Positions 48,847 to 59,304 of a DNA stretch of 64,000 nucleotides are shown in pieces. The position numbers and the translations under genes are program-made. The notes below the pieces were generated by a model. That model ran no database searches and was not told where the DNA came from. It saw nothing but the letters and a program-made list of their open reading frames with translations. How positions within the stretch are numbered: the first letter of the stretch is position 1; every line of letters begins with the position of its first letter. Source of the stretch: Streptomyces iakyrus. GTDB taxonomy: Bacteria > Actinomycetota > Actinomycetes > Streptomycetales > Streptomycetaceae. The stretch covers positions 434,001 through 498,000 of the forward strand of contig NZ_JNXI01000004.1 of the NCBI RefSeq assembly GCF_000717055.1, in the 5' to 3' direction.

Positions 48847-50987
48847 CCGCGGAACCGGACGGGCCGGAGGACAGACTGCGCAGATTCGCGACGATCTGGA
48901 GCCGGGCCGTCTTCCCGGTGACTTCGACGTCGTCGACCCGCACCGAGTTCGAGGCGCACCTGCTGCCCCTGGCCCGGCGGCTGAGCGAGGCACTGCTGGC
49001 CCGGGCCTTCGACTCCGACGCGGGCAGGGCCGTCGGCGCCGCCCTCGTGGACGCGCACTGCACCGACCCGGAGGCGCTCAGCCGCACCCTGGACTGCGTC
49101 GACGCGTACCTGGTCCTGTACTGCGGCGACGGCGGGGACCAGGAGGACCTGCGGGCCCGGTGCGCGCGGCTCCAGCACGCCATGGCCGCCGGCTTCGCCC
49201 GGGCGCTGCGCGAGCGGACCCTGGCAGAGCAAGAGGCCATCGCACAGGCCGCCCTCCAGGCGCAGGGTGTGGTGGCCCAGGCTCTGCACGCCAGCGAGGC
49301 GCGCTTTCGGGCCGTGTTCGAGGGCGCGGCCATAGGCATCGGCATGGCCGACCTCGACGGCAACATACTGCAGGTCAACGGCGCGCTGCTGCGCATGTTC
49401 GGGGTGTCCGACCAGACGCTGCGCAGCCGCAACGTCCGCGAGTGGACCCACCCCGACGACGCTCCGCAGACCTGGCGGCTCTACGACGAACTCGTGCGGG
49501 GCGACCGGGAGCACTACCACCTGGAGAAGGCGTTCTACCGCCCCGACGGAACCGTCCTGTGGACCAATCTGACGGTCTCCCTGCTGCGGGACGCCGACGG
49601 TGAACCCCAGTACCAGCTTGCCCTCATGGAGGACACCACCGAGCGGCGGCTGCTCAATCTGCGGCTGCGCTACGAGGCCACGCACGACGCCCTGACCGGC
49701 CTGCCCAACCGCACGTTCTTCTTCGAGCGTCTGGAGAAGGCACTGGGCGCCGGGGAAGGCCAGCGGTTCGGGCTGTGCTACCTGGACCTCGACGGTTTCA
49801 AGACCATCAACGACAGCCTCGGCCACGCCGCCGGCGACCGGCTGCTGGTGGAGGTCGCCGACCGGCTGCAGTCCTGCGCCACCGCGCCCGGCGAGATGGT
49901 CGCCCGGCTCGGCGGCGACGAGTTCGTGGCGCTGACCACCGGCCCCGACACCCAGGGTGACGTCGACGAGCTCGCCGGGCGCATCATGAACGCGCTGCTC
50001 GCGCCGATCAGCGTCGACGGCCGGGAGCTGACCGTGCGCGGCAGCATCGGCATCGTCGAGGGCCCGGCCGGGGAACGCAGCCCGGCGGAGGTGCTGCGCA
50101 GCGCCGACATCACCATGTACCGGGCCAAGTCGGCGGGGGGCAACCGCTTCGAGCTCGCCGACCCGGAGGCGGACGCCCGGGCCATCACCCGGCACGGGCT
50201 GACCACGGCGCTCCCGACGGCGCTGGAACGCGGCGAGTTCTTCATCGAGTACCAGCCGCTGGTCCACCTCGGCGACGGCAGCGTCCGGGGCGCCGAGGCC
50301 CTGGTGCGCTGGCTGCATCCGCAGCACGGCGTGCTCGGGCCGGACCGCTTCATCCCGCTCGCGGAGCACACGGGCCTGATCGTGCCGCTGGGCCGTTGGG
50401 TGCTGGAGCAGTCGGTGCGTCAGGCCCGCGAGTGGCGGGAACTGCACGGCGGCGCCGAGGCGATGGGGCCGCTGCGGATCAACGTCAATCTCTCGCCGTG
50501 CCAGCTGACGCATCCCGGTCTGGTCCAGGACACGGTCGACATCCTGGAGCGCACGGGCGTCGCGCCCGACGCGCTGTGCCTGGAGGTCACGGAGTCGGCG
50601 CTGATCGGCGCGGACGACGACCTGCTCAAGCCGCTGCGGCGGCTGGCGGAGATGGGCGTCGACATCGCCCTGGACGACTTCGGAACGGGCTACTCCAACC
50701 TCGCCAACCTGCGCCGGCTGCCCGTCAGCATCCTGAAGCTGGACCGGTCCTTCACCCAGAGCATGCAGCAGTTCCCGGCCGACCCCGTCGACCTCAAGAT
50801 CGTCGAGGGGATCGTCTCCCTGGCCCACAGCCTGGACCTGGCGGTGACGGTGGAGGGCGTGGAGACGGGTGCCCAGGCCGAACAGCTGCGCATACTCGGC
50901 TGCGACACGGCCCAGGGCTGGTACTACGCCCGCCCGGGCCCCCCGGACAGGCTCCACGAACTGGCTTTGGTGGACGCGACGGGCTGA
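48843..50987 (+). CDS. rmdA: PAS-GGDEF-EAL c-di-GMP enzyme RmdA
   Basis: 714 residues. An N-terminal sensory/helical part (1-145) is followed by a PAS domain (about 149-270). The GGDEF domain holds the intact GGDEF at 357-361. The EAL domain has EALVRW at 485 and DDFGTGYSNL with the metal-binding aspartates. It can in principle make and degrade c-di-GMP. S. coelicolor RmdA (SCO0928) is a characterised phosphodiesterase controlling colony morphology and development; the domain order and position match. GTG start overlaps the methyltransferase stop by 4 bases. Confidence 0.9.
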   Translation: MTAEPDGPEDRLRRFATIWSRAVFPVTSTSSTRTEFEAHLLPLARRLSEALLARAFDSDAGRAVGAALVDAHCTDPEALSRTLDCVDAYLVLYCGDGGDQEDLRARCARLQHAMAAGFARALRERTLAEQEAIAQAALQAQGVVAQALHASEARFRAVFEGAAIGIGMADLDGNILQVNGALLRMFGVSDQTLRSRNVREWTHPDDAPQTWRLYDELVRGDREHYHLEKAFYRPDGTVLWTNLTVSLLRDADGEPQYQLALMEDTTERRLLNLRLRYEATHDALTGLPNRTFFFERLEKALGAGEGQRFGLCYLDLDGFKTINDSLGHAAGDRLLVEVADRLQSCATAPGEMVARLGGDEFVALTTGPDTQGDVDELAGRIMNALLAPISVDGRELTVRGSIGIVEGPAGERSPAEVLRSADITMYRAKSAGGNRFELADPEADARAITRHGLTTALPTALERGEFFIEYQPLVHLGDGSVRGAEALVRWLHPQHGVLGPDRFIPLAEHTGLIVPLGRWVLEQSVRQAREWRELHGGAEAMGPLRINVNLSPCQLTHPGLVQDTVDILERTGVAPDALCLEVTESALIGADDDLLKPLRRLAEMGVDIALDDFGTGYSNLANLRRLPVSILKLDRSFTQSMQQFPADPVDLKIVEGIVSLAHSLDLAVTVEGVETGAQAEQLRILGCDTAQGWYYARPGPPDRLHELALVDATG

Positions 50988-51014
50988 CGCCCCCGGCCGC
51001 TGCGCGCGGCCGGG

Positions 51015-51542
51015 TCAGGCCCCCAGCCCGCGCAGCAGCAGCGCGAGACCGCCCAGAAACTCCCCGTCGGCACTGACCTTCCGGGCGTCCCGGGCGGTCT
51101 CGGTCATGTAGGGGAAGGCGTCGGGGGGCAGCTCGGTGATGGCGACCGTGCCCTCGCCGGACAGGGGCCCGAGCTGCTCCAGCTGGATCGCGCCGATGAC
51201 GTAGCCGAGCAGGCCCCGCAGTGCGACCACGCGCTGGGCGCCGTCGAATCCGGCCTCCGCGAGCACGCCGAGCACGGACTCCGACCAGCGCAGCCCGACG
51301 AGCGAGCGGTGCCGATGGGCGACGGTCAGGGGCACGACCTCCGGATGGGCCGCCATGGCGTCCCGCAGCCGCCGCACCAGCACCTCGATGCGGTCGTGCC
51401 AGTGGCCTCCCGGGCCGGGCGCTTCCGTGTCCACCGTTTCGAGCACGAGGTCGACGACCAGCCTTTCCAGCTCTGCGCGGTCGTCGACGTACCGGTACAG
51501 CGCCATGGTGCTCATGCCGAGTTCTTTCGCGACCGAGCGCAT
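51015..51542 (-). pseudogene. tetR-family regulator truncated at its N-terminus
   Basis: 175 residues remain, starting at MRSVAKELGMSTMALYRYVDDRAEL. This is the end of the TetR DNA-binding domain; helix 1 and most of helix 2 are missing. The C-terminal domain resembles the TetR_C tetracyclin-repressor-like group. In-frame codons just upstream read WALPLS and then do not look like a TetR N-terminus. There is no room for a promoter before the divergent gene 17 bases away. DNA binding is probably lost. Confidence 0.65.
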
Positions 51543-51559
51543 GGACAGCGGAAGCGCCC

Positions 51560-52165
51560 ATGCTGATGCGCAGGCCCGCCCGGCCGTTACGGCCCGGCTC
51601 CACCGTCACCGGCCGCCGGATCGACACCGTCTCGGGCGGCCCGGTCGGCGTCCCCGACCCCGACCGCCTGGTCCACCTCCAGTTCCGGCGGTTCGCCGGA
51701 TGTCCCGTGTGTCATCTGCACCTGCGGTCGGTGGTCCGCAGGCACGCGGAGATCGAGGCCGCAGGCGTCCGTGAGGTCGTGGTCTTCCACTCGCCCGCCG
51801 AGGAACTGCTCCGGCATACCGCCGACCTGCCCTTCGCGGTCGTCGCCGATCCCGGCAAGCGGCTGTACGCCGAGTTCGGCGTCGAGTCGGCTCCCCGGGC
51901 GCTGCTCAGCCCGCGCGCATGGGGGCCGGTCGTCCGGGCGGTGCTGCGCGGCGGACGGGAGGTCCTCCGCGGCCGCGAGCGGCTCCCTGCGACCCGTCAG
52001 GCCGGCGGCAGGCTCGGCCTGCCCGCCGACTTCCTGATCGGCACCGACGGCCGGATCCTCGCGGCCAAGTACGGTGAGCACGTATACGACCAGTGGCCCG
52101 TCGATGAACTCCTGCTCCTGGCGTCCTCCCACCGGCCGGCCGCCGGCCGTCTCCCGGCGGGGTAG
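51560..52165 (+). CDS. peroxiredoxin-like (AhpC/TSA) thioredoxin-fold protein
   Basis: 201 residues. The thioredoxin-fold domain has FRRFAGCPVCHLHLRSVVRR, where the first cysteine is the peroxidatic/resolving candidate of AhpC/TSA-like proteins. VVVFHSPAEELLRH and FAVVADPGKRLYAEFGVE are also typical. A cytosolic thiol peroxidase is most likely. The ribosome site before ATG 51560 is weak and the promoter region appears lost with the adjacent TetR 5' end, so its present expression is doubtful. Confidence 0.75.
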   Translation: MLMRRPARPLRPGSTVTGRRIDTVSGGPVGVPDPDRLVHLQFRRFAGCPVCHLHLRSVVRRHAEIEAAGVREVVVFHSPAEELLRHTADLPFAVVADPGKRLYAEFGVESAPRALLSPRAWGPVVRAVLRGGREVLRGRERLPATRQAGGRLGLPADFLIGTDGRILAAKYGEHVYDQWPVDELLLLASSHRPAAGRLPAG

Positions 52166-52172
52166 CAGCGGC

Positions 52173-52195
52173 CTCTGCGGCAAGGCGCCGCGGAG
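52173..52195. terminator. hairpin between peroxiredoxin-like and lysR genes
   Basis: Arms 52173-52181 and 52187-52195 pair over 9 bases (one G-T) with a 5-base loop, between convergent genes. Confidence 0.5.
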
Positions 52196-52250
52196 TGGGA
52201 TCTCGGGCGTGGGGCGGCGGGTGCCGGATCCTCCACAGGGACGGGCCGTG

Positions 52251-53147
52251 TCACCGCTCCAGCAGCATCCGCTGCAGCATCCGCTGCAGCTCCCGGGCGG
52301 CCCGAGGCGGCGCCACATCACTGCGATGCGCCAGCGCGATCACGCGATGCAGTCCGGGCCGGGCCAGCGGAGTGACCCGCAGCCCGCGCCCGGACCTCGC
52401 CGCCACCATCCGCGGCACCACGGCCACCCCCAGCCCGGCCCGCACGAAACCCAGCACCGCGTCCATTTCCCCGCCCTCCACGGCGAAGTCGGGCTCGAAC
52501 CCCTCGGCACGGCAGGCGGCCACGGTCAGCTCCCGCAGGTCGTACCCGTGCCGGAACATCACCAGCCGCTCACCCTCCAGGTCGGAGACGCGCACCGTAC
52601 GCCGCCCCTGGCCGGGCCTCGGCGCGTCCGGAGACGAGACCACGACCAGATCCTCCCGCAGCAGCTCCACCGTGGTCAGCGCCGGCGCCGGCGTCGGCAG
52701 CGGCAGCACGACCAGGGCCAGATCCAGCGCGCCGCGTGCCAGCTCCCGCACCAGGTCGTGCGACCCGCCCTCCTCGATCAGCAGGCGGATTCCCGGATAG
52801 CGGTCGTGAAAGGCCCGCAGCACATCCGGCAGCAGTCCTGTACACACACTCGGCGTCGCCCCCAGCCGCACCCGGCCGCTGCGCAACTGCGCCAGCTCCT
52901 GCACCTCGTGCCGCGCCGTGTCCGCGTCGGCCAGGATCCGCCGGGCCAGCGGGAGGAGCGCCTCCCCGGCGTCCGTGAGCGTGATGTTGCCGCGGGCGCG
53001 CAGGAAGAGGTCCGCTCCCAACTCCCGCTCCAGCGCCTTGATCTGCTGCGACAGCGACGGCTGCGCGACATGGACCAGATCGGCGGCCCGGGTGAAGTGC
53101 CGGGTCTCGGCGACGGCCACGAAGTACTGGAGCTGCTGGAACTGCAT
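52251..53147 (-). CDS. LysR-family regulator divergent from sdhCAB
   Basis: 298 residues. The N-terminal winged helix begins MQFQQLQYFVAVAETRHFT with VAQPSLSQQIKALERELGADLF. The C-terminal effector domain has the usual RVRLGATPSVCTGLLP opening. It diverges from the succinate dehydrogenase operon and a T-N11-A site lies between, so it probably regulates sdhCAB and itself. The co-inducer could be a dicarboxylate (inference). ATG start, no clear ribosome site. Confidence 0.85.
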   Translation of the reverse strand: MQFQQLQYFVAVAETRHFTRAADLVHVAQPSLSQQIKALERELGADLFLRARGNITLTDAGEALLPLARRILADADTARHEVQELAQLRSGRVRLGATPSVCTGLLPDVLRAFHDRYPGIRLLIEEGGSHDLVRELARGALDLALVVLPLPTPAPALTTVELLREDLVVVSSPDAPRPGQGRRTVRVSDLEGERLVMFRHGYDLRELTVAACRAEGFEPDFAVEGGEMDAVLGFVRAGLGVAVVPRMVAARSGRGLRVTPLARPGLHRVIALAHRSDVAPPRAARELQRMLQRMLLER

Positions 53148-53156
53148 ACTCCTACG

Positions 53157-53175
53157 ATAGCTCCAGCCTATGGAA
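53157..53175. promoter_or_regulatory. LysR-type T-N11-A operator
   Basis: The interrupted dyad ATAG-N7-CTAT lies in the lysR-sdhC gap. This is the T-N11-A half-site symmetry of LysR-family binding sites. Confidence 0.55.
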
Positions 53176-53192
53176 TCAAGCCGGACCATGTC

Positions 53193-53222
53193 TTGGACCG
53201 ATCGGCCGCACGTCCGTAGCGT
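53193..53222 (+). promoter_or_regulatory. sdhC promoter, leaderless
   Basis: TTGGAC (53193-53198), an 18-base spacer and TAGCGT (53217-53222) precede the sdhC ATG at 53230 by exactly 7 bases, so transcription is likely to start at the initiation codon. Confidence 0.65.
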
Positions 53223-53229
53223 GCTGCGC

Positions 53230-53937
53230 ATGGCTCTGGCAACGCGGACGGACCGACGGCCGTCCTTCGCACGCACCGTGTGGGACTCCACCGTCGGCAA
53301 GAAGACCGTGATGGCGGTCAGTGGTCTGATCATGCTGCTGTACCTGGTCGTCCATATGATCGGAAACCTGAAGATCTTCTTCGGGGCGGGCGAGTTCAAC
53401 CACTACGCGCACTGGCTGCGCACCGTCGGGGAGCCGTTCATGCACTACGAGTGGACGCTCTGGCTCGTCCGGATCGTGCTGGTCGTCGCCGTCGTCGCGC
53501 ACGCCACCTCGGCGTACCAGCTCAGCCGGCGCGACATCAGGGCACGGCCGAGCAAGTACGTCCACAAGAAGGCCCGGGCCTCCTACGCCACGCGCACCAT
53601 GCGGTGGGGCGGCATCATCCTCGGCCTGTTCATCGTCTGGCACATCCTCGACCTGACGACCGGCACCGTGCACACCGGCGGCTTCCAGGAGGGCCACCCG
53701 TACCAGAACGTCGTGGACACCTTCTCCACCTGGTACGGCAACGTCATCTACATCGTCGCGATGCTCGCCCTCGGCCTGCACATCCGGCACGGCTTCTGGA
53801 GCGCGGCCCAGACCCTCGGTGTGGGCAGCCGCACCCGCGACCGCTTCCTCAAGACCTTCGCCGACGTCCTCGCGCTGCTGCTCACGGCCGGCTTCATCGC
53901 CGTACCCGTGGGCGTCATGACCGGAGTGGTGAGCTGA
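53230..53937 (+). CDS. sdhC: succinate dehydrogenase cytochrome b subunit (SdhC type)
   Basis: 235 residues with five hydrophobic helices, including [20 protein letters not shown] and [17 protein letters not shown]. Histidines in the helices ([18 protein letters not shown]) are candidate haem b ligands. It is the single-polypeptide type B anchor, joining SdhA/SdhB to the membrane and the menaquinone site. A leaderless start at ATG 53230 is chosen; the upstream in-frame ATG 53170 would overlap the promoter. sdhA starts two bases after its stop. Confidence 0.92.
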   Translation: MALATRTDRRPSFARTVWDSTVGKKTVMAVSGLIMLLYLVVHMIGNLKIFFGAGEFNHYAHWLRTVGEPFMHYEWTLWLVRIVLVVAVVAHATSAYQLSRRDIRARPSKYVHKKARASYATRTMRWGGIILGLFIVWHILDLTTGTVHTGGFQEGHPYQNVVDTFSTWYGNVIYIVAMLALGLHIRHGFWSAAQTLGVGSRTRDRFLKTFADVLALLLTAGFIAVPVGVMTGVVS

Positions 53938-53939
53938 AC

Positions 53940-55885
<1,946 letters not shown>

Positions 55886-55889
<4 letters not shown>

Positions 55890-56632
55890 AGCTCACCCTG
55901 CGCGTCTGGCGGCAGCAGAACGCCGACGCCGACGGCACGATGTCCACGTACGAGGTGGACGGCATCTCGCCCGACATGTCGTTCCTGGAGATGCTCGACA
56001 CGCTCAACGAGGAACTCATCGTCAAGGGCGACGACCCGGTCGCCTTCGACCACGACTGCCGCGAAGGCATCTGCGGCGCGTGCTCGCTCGTCATCAACGG
56101 CGACGCGCACGGTCCCGAGCGCACGACGACCTGCCAGCTGCACATGCGGTCGTTCCAGGACGGCGACACGATCGACGTCGAGCCGTGGCGGGCGTCGGCG
56201 TTCCCGGTGATCAAGGATCTCGTCGTGGACCGGTCGGCCTTCGACCGGATCATCCAGGCCGGCGGGTACATCACCGCGCCGACGGGGGCGGCTCCCGAGG
56301 CGCACGCCACGCCGGTGCCGAAGCCGGACGCCGACCTCGCCTTCGAGCACGCCGAGTGCATCGGGTGCGGGGCGTGCGTGGCGGCCTGCCCGAACGGGGC
56401 GGCGATGCTGTTCACGTCCGCCAAGATCAACCACCTCAACGTGCTGCCGCAGGGGGCGCCCGAGCGGGAGACGCGGGTGCTGGACATGGTGGAGCAGATG
56501 GACGAGGAGGGGTTCGGCGGGTGCACGCTCGCGGGCGAGTGCGCCACCGCCTGCCCGAAGGGCATCCCGTTGATGTCCATCACGAACATGAACAAGGAGT
56601 GGCTGCGAGCCGCGCGGAGGGCCAAGCGGTAG
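55886..56632 (+). CDS. sdhB: succinate dehydrogenase iron-sulfur subunit
   Basis: 248 residues. The N-terminal ferredoxin domain has [16 protein letters not shown] and a later C for the [2Fe-2S] cluster. The C-terminal domain has [16 protein letters not shown] and [10 protein letters not shown] for the [4Fe-4S] and [3Fe-4S] clusters. It carries electrons from SdhA flavin to the membrane subunit. Unlike many SdhB, the second cluster motif sits in a short C-terminal arm typical of type B enzymes. Confidence 0.95.
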
Positions 56633-56640
56633 CGCCGCAG

Positions 56641-56720
56641 GGGCTTCGGTGCTGCGGCGGCTGCGGATGCGTCGTGGTCGATCGCGCAGTTCCCCGCGCC
56701 CCCAGGGGGTTGCAGTGAAC
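56641..56720. repeat. Streptomyces intergenic repeat element after sdhB
   Basis: The stretch containing CGCGCAGTTCCCCGCGCCC, flanked by GCTGCGG words, resembles an imperfect hairpin element repeated in streptomycete intergenic DNA (from memory). It could end the sdh transcript. Confidence 0.5.
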
Positions 56721-56844
56721 GTTCGCCGGCAGGTGCGGACGGGCGGGGCCGGGAGTGGTGCTCTCCGGCCCCGTCTCGCGCCTATCCGTCACGGGCCCGG
56801 ATCGGCCAGGACACGGTCAGTACCAGGGCCGCCAAATCGTTCGT

Positions 56845-57061
56845 GACCGCTCGGGACCGAGGTCCAGGGCGTGGGTGCGCGGCGCGGTCACGAAGCTGTA
56901 GCACGGCAGCGGACCGGTCACGCCGAGCGCCAGTCTGTCCCGACGTCGTGTGCCTGCGCGGCCACGGCCTGCCGGAAGCGCTGTTCGTCGACGCGTCGCA
57001 CCAGGAACGACGTGCTGAGCACCTGCTCGTGGGCCGCCTCCGCGGGCGCGAGCCGTTCAAC
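56845..57061 (-). pseudogene. frameshifted remnant of a gas-vesicle GvpF/GvpL gene
   Basis: On the minus strand one frame encodes RLAPAEAAHEQVLSTSFLVR and VDEQRFRQAVAAQAHDVG, then stops at 56918-56920. An adjacent frame continues with LALGVTGPLPCYSFVTAPRT. Together they match the C-terminal end of GvpF/L proteins, which carry an FLV...(T/N)GPLPPYSFV pattern. The 5' part and any start are gone and no other gvp gene is near. It lies in the 565-base gap between sdhB and olsB; the remainder of the gap has no gene I can support. Confidence 0.6.
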
Positions 57062-57197
57062 AACCCCACACCCGCTCTCTCTGCACATGACACGCGCAGG
57101 TCAGTCGGCATCGGAAGAACAGAGGCGCAGGACCTGTACGACACCGCTCAGCGCCCCGCCCCGCCTCGCCGAACCGGCCCGTGACCAGGAGAGAGCC

Positions 57198-57965
57198 ATG
57201 ACCGGCGTACTGACCGTCGACCGCCCCGCGCAGCCCACGGCCCCCACCCGCTACACCGTCGCCCTCGCCCGGAACGAGGAGGACGTGCGTGCCGCCCAGC
57301 GCCTGCGGCACGACGTCTTCGCCGGGGAGATGGGCGCCCTGCTGGCCGGCCCGCAGCCGGGCCTCGACGCCGACGCGTTCGACGCGTACTGCGACCACCT
57401 GCTCGTCCGGGAGGAGACGACCGGCCAGGTCGTCGGCACCTACCGGCTGCTGCCGCCCGAGCGCGCCGCGGTCGCGGGGCGGCTGTACTCCGAAGGCGAG
57501 TTCGACCTGGCCGCGCTCGACGGGATCCGGCCGCAGCTCGTCGAGGTCGGCCGCTCCTGTGTGCACCCCGACCACCGCGACGGTGCTGTCATCAGCCTCA
57601 TCTGGGCCGGCATCGCCCGCTACATGGTCGACCACGGCCACGAATGGCTCGCCGGCTGCTGCTCCGTCCCGCTCGCCGACGGCGGCACCCTCGCGTCCGC
57701 CACCTGGGACCGGGTGCGCGACAAGCACCTCTCCCCGGAGGAGTTCCGGGTGCGGCCGCTGCTGCCGTGGACGCCGGGTCCCGCGCCCGCCGCCCGCGTC
57801 GAACTGCCCGCCCTGCTGCGGGGCTACCTCCGGCTGGGTGCGTGGGTGTGCGGCGAACCGGCCCACGACCCGGACTTCGGCGTGGCCGACCTGTACGTGC
57901 TGCTGCCGATGAGCCGCGTCAACGCCCGGTACCTGCGTCACTTCCTCTCCCTCGTACCGGCCTGA
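57198..57965 (+). CDS. olsB: ornithine-acyl-ACP N-acyltransferase (OlsB)
   Basis: 255 residues, GNAT-related PF13444-type acyltransferase. It adds a 3-hydroxyacyl chain to the alpha-amino group of ornithine to make lyso-ornithine lipid. Motifs: AAQRLRHDVFAGEMGA, LDADAFDAYCDHLLV, VVGTYRLLPPERA and VEVGRSCVHPDHRDGAVI. The pair with OlsA is the standard phosphate-free lipid pathway, and the S. coelicolor pair SCO0921-0920 (memory) matches. ATG after aggagag; the stop overlaps the olsA start by one base (TGATG). Confidence 0.9.
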   Translation: MTGVLTVDRPAQPTAPTRYTVALARNEEDVRAAQRLRHDVFAGEMGALLAGPQPGLDADAFDAYCDHLLVREETTGQVVGTYRLLPPERAAVAGRLYSEGEFDLAALDGIRPQLVEVGRSCVHPDHRDGAVISLIWAGIARYMVDHGHEWLAGCCSVPLADGGTLASATWDRVRDKHLSPEEFRVRPLLPWTPGPAPAARVELPALLRGYLRLGAWVCGEPAHDPDFGVADLYVLLPMSRVNARYLRHFLSLVPA

Positions 57966-58780
57966 TGAGCGCCTGGCTGCCCACCGCGCCCTGCACGCCG
58001 CAGAGCTGCGTCGAGGCGCCGGCGGCCGTGCGGGCACGGACCGTGCCGCGGGCCGTGCTGCGGCTCACCGCGGTCCTGCTGCTCCTGCTCGCGGGGATCG
58101 CGCTGACGCCCTTCGGCGGGCGGATACCGGTGTCGCTGGTCCGGCGGTGGTGCCGGTGGATCGTGCGGGCCGCAGGCGTCCGGGTCCGCATCACCGGCGC
58201 CGCCGCCCCCACCGGCGGACTGCTGCTGGTCGCCAACCACATCTCCTGGCTGGACATCCCGCTGCTCGCCGCCGTCCGACCCGCCCGGATGCTGGCCAAG
58301 ACCGAGGTGCGGCACTGGCCGGTCGCCGGTGCGCTGGCCGCCCGCGGCGGAACCCTGTTCATCGACCGGGACCGGCTGCGGGCCCTGCCCGACACGGTCG
58401 CCCGGATCGCCGGCGCCCTGCGCGAGGGCGCCGCGGTCGCGGCCTTCCCCGAGGGCAGCACTTGGTGCGGCCGGGCCCAGGGCACCTTCCGGCGTGCCGT
58501 CTTCCAGGCGGCCCTGGACGCCGGGGTGCCGGTCCAGCCGGTGCGGATCGGCTACCGGCTCAGCGGCGGCAGGGCCACCACGGCCCCCGCGTACGTCGGC
58601 GACGACACGCTGCTCGCCTCTCTTTGGCGGGTGGCGACGGCCCACGGCCTGATCGCGGAGGTCGAGGTCCGCGCCCCCCTCCCACCGGGCGCCGGCCCCG
58701 ACCGCCGCACCCTCGCCCGCGCGGCCCAGCCCCCGGACACGACGGCGCCGACGTGGACGCACACGGTGCTGGTCGCGTAG
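57965..58780 (+). CDS. olsA: lyso-ornithine lipid O-acyltransferase (PlsC family, OlsA)
   Basis: 271 residues. After a membrane helix (AVLRLTAVLLLLLAGIALTP) comes the PlsC acyltransferase domain. It has the HxxxxD motif as NHISWLDIP and block III as FPEGSTWCG; LFIDRDRL is block II. It esterifies the 3-hydroxyl of lyso-ornithine lipid to finish ornithine lipid. Immediately preceded by olsB with a one-base overlap. The 3' end is followed by a degraded partial copy of its own last bases (next entry). Confidence 0.88.
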   Translation: MSAWLPTAPCTPQSCVEAPAAVRARTVPRAVLRLTAVLLLLLAGIALTPFGGRIPVSLVRRWCRWIVRAAGVRVRITGAAAPTGGLLLVANHISWLDIPLLAAVRPARMLAKTEVRHWPVAGALAARGGTLFIDRDRLRALPDTVARIAGALREGAAVAAFPEGSTWCGRAQGTFRRAVFQAALDAGVPVQPVRIGYRLSGGRATTAPAYVGDDTLLASLWRVATAHGLIAEVEVRAPLPPGAGPDRRTLARAAQPPDTTAPTWTHTVLVA

Positions 58781-59235
58781 ACGCGCCCCGGCCGGGCGGC
58801 GACCCGGCATCGAACGCGGCGTGTCCGGCCCCGCCCGCGGGCTCGGTCCGGCTGCGCAACGCGTTCGGGACGATGCGGGCCGTCGGGCCCGTGGCGCGGC
58901 CCGGCCGCCGCACGGGGCGCGTTTGCGGGTCGGCGGCAGTCGACCGCCGGGGCGGGACGTCGGCAGGGGCGGCTGCGGGTGCGTACTGGTGCGCTGCGTA
59001 CCGGCGCGCACGGTGTTGGTGGCGTAGGTGCGCGCCGGTTGGGCTGTGGCCCGGCAGCGAACCCGGCGCGTCCCGTCCGCCCGCCGCTGAATGCCCCGGC
59101 TGCGGGCCCCCCGGCCCGAGACGCGCCCCGGTAGCCGGACGAAGATGCCTCCACGCGGATGGCGGCAGTCGGTCGCCGGGGCGTGACGCCGGAAGCGGCG
59201 GCCCGGCGCGCTGCGTCCCCCGAGGCCGGGCGCCC
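58768..59235. repeat. degenerate tandem duplication of the olsA 3' end and its flank
   Basis: Two units of about 230-240 bases, 58768-59006 and 59007-59235, align with substitutions. The first begins with the last 13 bases of olsA. The pairs CACGGTGCTGGTCGCGTAG / CACGGTGTTGGTGGCGTAG and GCGGCAGTCGACCGCCGGGGC / GCGGCAGTCGGTCGCCGGGGC show it. The stretch up to 59304 holds no supported gene. Confidence 0.6.
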
Positions 59236-59304
59236 GCAGTGCCTGCCGCGGGCGCGTCCCCGCGCGCTGCCCGCCACGCCCCCGCCCGTCCCACCGGATG
59301 TGTC

